Origin: Tolypeutes matacus
Lineage: Eukaryota; Chordata; Mammalia; Cingulata; Chlamyphoridae
Assembly: GCA_026826555.1 (NCBI GenBank)
Contig: JAKSZT010054576.1
Span: 13,665,250 to 13,729,249 of the forward strand
Reading direction: 5' to 3'
DNA: 64,000 nucleotides
The first letter of the stretch is position 1; the number at the start of each line of letters is the position of its first letter. This document shows positions 57,481 through 64,000 of the stretch, piece after piece. Made by a program: the position numbers and the translations under genes. The notes beneath the pieces are model-generated. The model made no database searches. It had not been told where the DNA came from and saw only the letters and a list, made by a program, of their open reading frames with translations.

Positions 57481-57955
57481 GGTGTGGTAAGCTGAAGCCT
57501 GGACCCCCAAAGATGTTCACGTCCCAATCCCTGGAATCCATGACTGCCACCTTATACGGCAAAAGGGACTGAGCAGATATTATGAAGTTAAGGATTTTAA
57601 GATGGGAAGATTATCCTGGATTAAATGGGTGGGCCCTAAATGTAATTACAAGAGTCCTTAGAAGAAGGGGCAGGAAGGTCAAAGGAGGAAGAAGGCAATG
57701 TGATGGTGGAAGCATGGGGAGAAAAGGCATGGTAATTCATGAGCCAGCGAATTTGGGCAGCCTCTAGAAGTTGGGGAAGGCAAGAATTCTTCCCTAGAAC
57801 CTCCAGAAAGAAACAGCCCTATCAACATCTTGACTTTAGCCCCATGAGACCCATTTCAGACTTCTGACCTCCAGAACTGCAAGGGAATAAAGCAGTATTA
57901 TTTTAGGTCACTAAATGTGTGGCAATTTGTTACATCAGCAATCAGAAACCAGCAC
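57481..57955 (+). mobile_element. MLT1-like LTR, nearly complete
   Basis: TGTGGTAAGCTGAAGCCTGG, TGTTCACGTCCCAATCCCTG, ATTATCCTGGATTAAATGGG, AATGTAATTACAAGAGTCCT and CCTCCAGAACTGCAAGGGAA form the classic MaLR order, ending GTGGCAATTTGTTACATCAGC. Confidence 0.9.
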
Positions 57956-60047
57956 GGGGGAAGGAGGGCTCATTTGCATAGAGGGCTGAGAATCCTTCTG
58001 GGGAGAACCGAATTGCGATGGTGACCCCTTTAGCTTTGAGGTTCAAGGCTATTAGGATATCTCTGTTGACCCGGTGGGGCCCGGGTGAGGTCAACTGGCA
58101 GCACCGATCAGGAGGGGTACAGCGGAGGCCCACCACAGGGGAAGGGAGAAGCTGGGGGGGGGACAGAGGCTGGCACCAGGCTTCGGTAGTTGTGGGGGGA
58201 AGGCTGGCTCCGGGAGAGTGTGCAGCCATGGCTGAGAACTCTCCAGAAACCGATGCCTTGGCACCACAGATACAAGAGGAGACAGGCCTCTGTTCCCTGG
58301 AACAGAAGTCATCCTAAGATGTGGCGAGATAACCATAAACGACAAACCTGAGAAACGATGGCTCGGGACTGAGAACAGGGCAGTGTTGAGTTGCAGATTT
58401 GAACTGCATCGCCATGGGGGCAGGAGTTGCAGTAAGAGAGGGAGAAAATGGGAGCACACATGCTCTCCAGCCAGTTATCAGGCTAAGCTGGGGCAGACAG
58501 CGCCTCCTCCTGCTATAAACATGCAGATAGGTTGAATAAAACATGGCAAAAATGTGAAAATACCCAGGCAAACTTGAAAGTTACAGAGGGAAGTCCCAGG
58601 GCTAGAAATGAAGGTAGGAATGAAAGTCAGAGTAATACGGAGTTCCGTGCGAGCTTGGGATTTGTTTAGGGCTATAAGGATTGAGGCTTGGAGTTCGAAT
58701 ACTCCGTGTGGGAACAGAAGAGGAAGCTTCAGGCCCAGGGAAGGGCATGAGCTAGGAGCCTCCTGCACAAAGTCTAACGCATTCTTCTCTGCAAAGTGGC
58801 CCTTCCTCCAAGGGGAACATTTTGGGAAATGGGGCAGCGGGGACACTTTTTATTATCACATGGGGAGGGGGGGTTTAGTTGCATTGGGTAAAAGGGAAAC
58901 AGGGTGCAAGATTCCCAGTATAGGGATGCACCGGGCAGTGTTGGCACAACAAGGAATTCCCATCATCCCACACAACTTTCAGATGCCTACTAGAAATTTG
59001 TCGAGGTGAAAAAGCTATGCATCATCACGACCTAAACCCGAGAGTGAACGCTGCATTATATAGAAAAGTAAGATATTTTCTGCTCTTTTAAATACACCGA
59101 ATTTCCTAGAAATTCAGATACTATGAAAGTCAAGGCCAGTGAGTATTTTAATTCTGTTCAGAACCATAGCAAGAATTGTTTACAATCCCGGAAAATCACG
59201 TGGCTGATAGCAACTCTGCTCGTGGTATTTGAATCCCCAATACAACCCCACTTTGGCCTGTATCTGTAGCTGTTATAGTGGCCATGGTGACTCAACATAT
59301 AGGCAGACACATCTCATTATTTTATTAGGGCTTCTAGTTGTTATCATGCCTGAGCATTTATATATCAAAATGCATATGATAGCAAATTTTGCATACATAT
59401 AATGGCCTTTTCTTAAGGTTATGAGTACAGGGTCTATTAGCTATGGATTTCACTTCAGAATAGTAAAGAGAGTATTAGACACTATTTATTATTTAAAAAG
59501 GCCATTGAATTGGAGCAGATTGAATATAACTGGTCTAGAATCTCAAGGCACTGTCATATCCGTTGAAAAGGAAATGGAAAGAGTCTGCCAACCAGCCAGG
59601 GGGAGCGGCAAGGGACCTGTCTGTTGCCTGCCTAGTTTCTTGGGATGAATGAAAATGTCACCTATGAAGAAGAGAACCCCCAGGTTCCTACAAGGTGGGG
59701 GAACCACAGGCTGGGTAATGAATAGATTCTGTTGAATGAAGTCCAAAACTCTTGGTAGGCAAGCTGGGGGCAGGGGGGGGGGGGGAGTGGGAGGGTGCTG
59801 CGGGACTCTTGAGAGAAGGGTCCGAAAACCAGGTTAATCTCTTCCAGAAACTTGTTGCTAGCTCCAAAATCTCCCACAGGGTTAATGGAAAGGCACAGGA
59901 GTCACTCATTCATGAGGACCCAGCCCTGGGGATTCAAAACCAGTTTGAGTCATAAGCTCACTACTGGCACATGGGCAAGTCCTTACGCATTCTTTTCTGC
60001 ATTGGAAAAGCAGGCACAAGAACACCAGCTTCCTAAAGAGGATGTAA
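57956..60047. other. Unique sequence, no gene recognised
   Basis: GC-rich DNA at 58,050-58,300 carries frames on both strands without domains. G-rich runs lie at 58,158-58,164, 58,861-58,873 and 59,767-59,786. No repeat was named apart from a possible MIR scrap near 59,920-59,975. Confidence 0.4.
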
Positions 60048-60243
60048 AGCAGTGGTTCTCAAATAGGGTGACTTTGCCACCCAGGGGAAATTTAGCAATT
60101 TCTGGACACAATACTGGCACCTACTGGGTAGAGACCAGGGATGTTGTTCAACATCCTACAAGGCACAGGACAGCACCTCACCCCTCCCCACAACAAAGAA
60201 TGATCTGGCCCCGATGTCAACAGTGCCGATGCCGAGAAACCCA
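60048..60243 (+). mobile_element. MER20 hAT-Charlie MITE, sense
   Basis: AGCAGTGGTTCTCAAATAGG, TTTGCCACCCAGGGGAAATT, CACCTACTGGGTAGAGACCA, ACATCCTACAAGGCACAGGA and CAACAGTGCCGATGCCGAGA follow MER20, with a small internal deletion compared with 56,240-56,456. Confidence 0.9.
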
Positions 60244-60454
60244 GGGATGGAGATGCCATGAGCTCATGCCTGAAAATACCTGGCGTGACTCCTGGCTCAC
60301 AGTGGGGGCTGGGGAACTAGGTTTCCCAATGAGCCCCCAGCTGGACTTCAGCTGCACAAAGGTGTTCACAGGTGTTTCCAGACCTGGGAACCTGAGAAGG
60401 GAAGGGCGAGAGCAGTAATTGTTCTCTTCGTCATTATTGTGGCTACTTTGATTA

Positions 60455-60610
60455 TTACTAACGGATGGTGTTTATTCAGAGCTGACCATGTCAGGTCCAC
60501 GTTTTCCGTGGAGCGTCTCACAAGCACTCCATGAGGTATGTGAGATAGGTCCTTTCATCGTCACCATTTTACAGAGAATGAAAGTGAGGGGCTGACCACA
60601 GAGAGCACTC
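60455..60610 (-). repeat. MIR SINE, antisense
   Basis: TGGTGTTTATTCAGAGCTGA, GTCTCACAAGCACTCCATGA, CATTTTACAGAGAATGAAAG are antisense MIR blocks. Confidence 0.6.
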
Positions 60611-60739
60611 AGTTGTCCACAGTTTGCATAGCTGTTTACGGGGGATTTTCCAAGTGCTTTCTCTGAACCAGACCTCCTGCTTCGGCAAGAAACTGCCAGG
60701 CATTCCTTTGGAGTGGAGAGCGGAGTCAGGTGTCTAGGT

Positions 60740-60815
60740 TACTGCTCCCAGGGTCCAGAGAGGTTAAGCAATTTGCCTAATGTCACACAGCTGGAAAGTG
60801 AGCGTGCTCTGCTAT
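60740..60815 (-). repeat. MIR fragment, antisense
   Basis: CCAGAGAGGTTAAGCAATTT followed by GTCACACAGCTGGAAAGTGA is the antisense MIR core. Confidence 0.7.
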
Positions 60816-61049
60816 GGCCAGAGACAAATGCCTCTCCAGAGGTCACAGGAACTGCCGAAGTTCTGTTCATTCTGGGCCTTCAAACCATAAACCTTGGGTA
60901 GCCAGGAATGAGCGTGGGCTTGTGCGAAGGCCTGCTCGCCCTCCGGCTGTATCCCCTGTGTCAGGCACCGCAGCCCTGCGGCAGCCACGGGCTGGGAGGG
61001 ACCACTTATGTCTCTCATCTTGATATTTAGCTGCTGTTTGAACGTGGTA
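60816..61049. other. Unique sequence, no gene recognised
   Basis: GC-rich but without recognisable repeat or protein. Confidence 0.45.
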
Positions 61050-61480
61050 AAGATTTTTTTCCTTTTTTTTTTTTTTTTTTTAAAGATTTATTTATTAATC
61101 CCCCACCCCCACCCCCCGCCCTTGTTGTTTTGCGCTCACTTTCTGCTCTCTGTGTGTTCTTTGGTGTCTGCTTCTTCTCTTTAGGTGGCACTGGGAACTG
61201 ATCCTGGGACCTTCAGGAGTGGAGAGAGGTGCTCAATCTCTTGCACCACCTCAGCTCCCTGGTCTGCTCTGTCTCTTGTTGTCTTTCTTCTGTGTCTGTT
61301 TTTTGTTGTGTCATCTTGCTGCGCCAGCTCTCCATGTGGACCAGCACTCTGCATGGGCCAGCTTGCTGTGTGGGCCAACTTGTCTTCAACTAGGAGGCCC
61401 CGGGAATCGAACCCTGGACCTCCTACATGGTAGACGGGAGCCCAATCACTTGAGCCATAGCTGCTTCCCAAGATTCTTTT
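61050..61480 (-). mobile_element. Dimeric tRNA-derived SINE with duplications
   Basis: The SINE body is about 61,063-61,469. The minus strand begins GGGAAGCAGCTATGGCTCAA and has GGGTTCGATTCCCGGGGCC (first B box). A second tRNA-like module has GCAAGAGATTGAGCACCTCT (A-like) and GGATCAGTTCCCAGTGCC (B-like), followed by an A-tail. Flanking AAGATTTTTTT (61,050-61,060) and AAGATTCTTTT (61,470-61,480) are probable target-site duplications with one mismatch. Two pol III-type modules in one SINE set this family apart from single-head SINEs such as 36,324-36,515. Confidence 0.88.
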
Positions 61481-61579
61481 CTTGTCTTAAAAGGCCTTGG
61501 TCACCCTACACTGTCTAAGATATCACTGGAAAGAGGAAAACAGGGAAACTAAGCATTTATTTAATTCCAAGCACACGTT

Positions 61580-61655
61580 AGAATATACACACACATATAT
61601 ATCCAGAGAGAGATATAAATATATGTGTCATGTGTATATATATGTGTTCATTTAT
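61580..61655. repeat. AC/AT/TG-rich simple repeat
   Basis: Short runs of AC, TA, GA and TG dinucleotides follow one another. Confidence 0.8.
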
Positions 61656-61679
61656 TTTGGTCTCATTTTGTGTTCCCAG

Positions 61680-61815
61680 CAGATAGGTAGGTGCTATTAT
61701 GCCCTTTTAATGGATGAAGACTGCTGCTCAGAGAGGTTAAGTGATTTTCCTGTGTCCACACAGGCCCTGGAATCAAACTCAGTTCTTCTAGAATTAATAA
61801 TCCACACTCTTTCTG
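61680..61815 (-). repeat. MIR SINE, antisense
   Basis: TAGGTAGGTGCTATTATGCC, CTCAGAGAGGTTAAGTGATT and CCACACAGGCCCTGGAATCA are antisense MIR blocks. Confidence 0.75.
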
Positions 61816-63284
61816 TAGAATTTTGCTAACTCAAGGCAGCAGGATGATTAGATGATTGAATCGAATCTTGTTAAATCCTCAAATCACTTGCACTTTTAAT
61901 TAAAATGGCTTTTCCTTATTTTTTTCCCATTCCTTCTCAGAAAGTTAGATGAAGGTCGGTCAGCTCAAACAAAAGACACTTCCAAGGAATTTTCTTGAAA
62001 ATCCACTTTACTGCCTCAAAAGAAAGAAAGAAAAGACAAAGCTCATCCTAGTGTGCATTCAGAGTGAAGTGAGTAAAAGTTTAAAAACAGTATTTTAACC
62101 CAGAAGGGAAAGTGAATCTTAAATCTGTACAGCATCCACAAGTTTGCCTTCATATCGATCCCTTTGTTTCAGCCTGCAAGACACTTTTTTAGACTAGTTA
62201 GGCCCTTTTATATGTTTTTGTTTTGTGCTGAGAATGTAATAACTTGTTTCCGTATCTTTTACTTGTAATCAGCCCTAAGTAACCATAAGAATGGTCTACA
62301 AGCCTAGCTCCTCCAGGAAGGAAGAAATTCACTCTAAAAGGTAGTGGATCTGTGATTGATTATAAATGGGAGGGTCACTGGGCCCACAGGTCACCTGAGA
62401 ACACCCTGCCATTTCTGTTTTCATCAGATTAAGTCAGGTCCCCAATTCCATACTCAGTGGGGAAATTTAATCTCTGCTCCAAGATTCCTACAGATTCCAG
62501 GGGCTTGTATTCTTAGGATTACCTCTACTTCTAATTTCCTTTTCCTGGTGAATTTTCAACCTCACCCCACCCTCTGGGGTGCCCACATGGCTGTGGATCC
62601 CAGAATCTTTCCTCAATTTTCTCAGTCTCAAATCCAAGAAAGACATTTATTTGGGTGTGTAACAGCTGTAAAGGAAGATTTTAAGTGATGGACGGCTTTT
62701 ACACAGCACACAACTTGAAAATTGATTTTTTAGGTGCACGTGGTCTTAGAAATCCTTTAGCGATTCCTATCTTCGATTTTTTTTTTTTAATTGACCATTC
62801 CTGGTCTTACTTCTGGATGCTCTTCTGTGACTCTTCCCTTCTCCCCTTCCTCTCTTACTCCTCCCAACCCCAAATTGCTGGGGTATGGGCCTGGTTATCT
62901 CTTTCTTTCTTTCTTTTTTTTTTTTTTTTTATATTAATTTGGGTAATGCTTTATTTTTGTCACAGTATGACTATACTCCTTTGAAGCCCTATGTAGAAAT
63001 GTAAAATATATAATTACAAATTTTAAATCTCATATTTTATTTTTATCTTAATTGTTATTATTTTTTATATTCTTGATTGTTGAAAAACATTTATCAACCA
63101 AGTCACTTCTTTTTATTTTGAATAATATAAACAACAAAATCCATCTCTGAATAAAAGTTGATTAAAAGGTGAAATGGAAGGCCTTATTATGACATATCAC
63201 AGAGGGCACATGGACCTGGGAGAGAATTTGGCAGGGTTTAAACTATTTACTTCTCTATTCTTAATCTTCTCCATCAATAATCTC
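61816..63284. other. Mostly unique sequence, no gene recognised
   Basis: A CTTT/T-rich tract at 62,900-62,930 and an AT-rich stretch at 62,990-63,170 are visible. No coding or RNA gene was recognised. Confidence 0.45.
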
Positions 63285-64000
63285 TTTTTTTTTTTTTATT
63301 TTTATTATGGGTAAAAATCAAAATTCTCACAATACATACAAACATTTGCAAAATGATATATAAATATATATGCATATATGTGTATTTGCTTACAAAAATG
63401 TTTATATATATATATATATATACATATATTTTAAGAGGTGCTTAGATTACCCAAAATATTACACGGAACCCACTGGGATTCCCATGTTGCCCACCTGCCA
63501 CACCTCCCATCACATCCCACACAAACATCTCCCACAGTGTGGCCCACCACCCTCAATGAACTTACACATCCTGGAGCCTTGCCACCAACCATAGACCACA
63601 GTTCACACTGTAGACCACACTCTCTCCCACTCAGTTCTGAGTGGTGTGTGCTGATTTAAAATGGCCTACATCCGTTGCCACAACAGTACTCAGGACATCC
63701 TCCAACTCCCAAAGAAGCCACTGTATTTCAACTGCTTGTCCCCTCCCTACCCCAAAAGTGTCAAGTGGCCACTGGCTCCACCTCATTGTTATAATTTCTT
63801 GCGTTGCTAGAATCACCATATGTGAACAAGAGAATACCATCAAGTCCACTCTAGTCCATAGTTCTTCTCCCAATCCTGAGGGGACTGGGATGGTGATGTC
63901 CACTCCACCTCCAAGTGAGAGAGGGCTTATATGCCATGGATATGGTGGGTGGGATGATCCTGCCTGCAGATGCAGGCCCTCTCCATTCCCTGGGATGGCC
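63285..64000 (-). mobile_element. L1 3' UTR, antisense, continues past window end
   Basis: The minus strand ends GAATTTTGATTTTTACCCAT, then an AATAAA signal and an A-tail (plus T-run about 63,286-63,297). Upstream is a long G-rich, gene-free stretch of the kind found in L1 3' UTRs. I recall similar text in sloth and armadillo L1 3' UTRs. A TA microsatellite sits at about 63,404-63,421. The same terminal words flank the gap at 47,050 and 47,196. Confidence 0.55.

Overview
This window is nuclear DNA of a placental mammal, almost certainly a xenarthran (sloth, armadillo or anteater). The evidence is the repeats. Several SINEs have a tRNA-derived head (a GGGAAGCGG-like start, an A box, a GGTTCGAATCC-like B box) and resemble the DAS-type tRNA SINEs I know from xenarthran genomes. 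They sit among ancient mammalian MIR, L2, MER5/MER20 and MLT1-type repeats and several generations of LINE-1. I see no multi-exon protein-coding gene, tRNA, rRNA or other classical RNA gene. The window reads as intergenic or deep intronic DNA with one retrocopy of a known gene. Repeat family names are given from memory of consensus sequences, not from a search.

Layout. 1-2,170: old LTR fragments, an L2 and a MIR. 2,245-8,443: a nearly full-length LINE-1 on the minus strand, bounded by a perfect 16-bp target-site duplication. It has a 5' UTR with a YY1-type site, an ORF1 broken near its end and an ORF2 broken several times. 8,444-17,340: unique DNA with MER5, MIR, L2 and MER20 remnants, an ATCC tetranucleotide array and a candidate conserved element (14,830-15,340). 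17,347-18,511: a minus-strand retrocopy of PSMA3 (proteasome alpha subunit) with an intact 255-codon frame. A SINE is joined directly to its 5' end inside a single pair of target-site duplications, so it looks like a chimeric retrocopy. 18,512-32,790: MIR/L2/MER5 remnants, a CpG-rich patch near 21,850-22,110, an old L1 3' piece and a class-I-like LTR (25,975-26,540). 32,795-37,970: two older L1 pieces in antisense, the second interrupted by a solo LTR (34,814-35,329) and by a young SINE (36,324-36,515), each with perfect target-site duplications. 37,975-47,030: LTR, MIR and L2 relics, a sense L1 3' end split by a second copy of the same solo LTR (41,647-42,261), and a long CA-rich array (46,417-46,838). 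47,096-47,195: a 100-N assembly gap flanked by a 46-bp duplication. 47,482-64,000: a tandem SINE, two dimeric SINEs, MIR/L2/MER20/MLT1 relics, candidate conserved non-coding stretches, and an antisense L1 3' UTR that runs off the window end.

How it fits together. The structures record L1-machinery retrotransposition (L1, SINEs, PSMA3 retrocopy) layered over older DNA transposons and LTRs. The most informative items are the SINE-PSMA3 chimera, the paired lineage-specific solo LTRs with 5-bp duplications, and the unusual two-A-tract 3' end of the young L1. I found no sign of an unknown multi-gene system.
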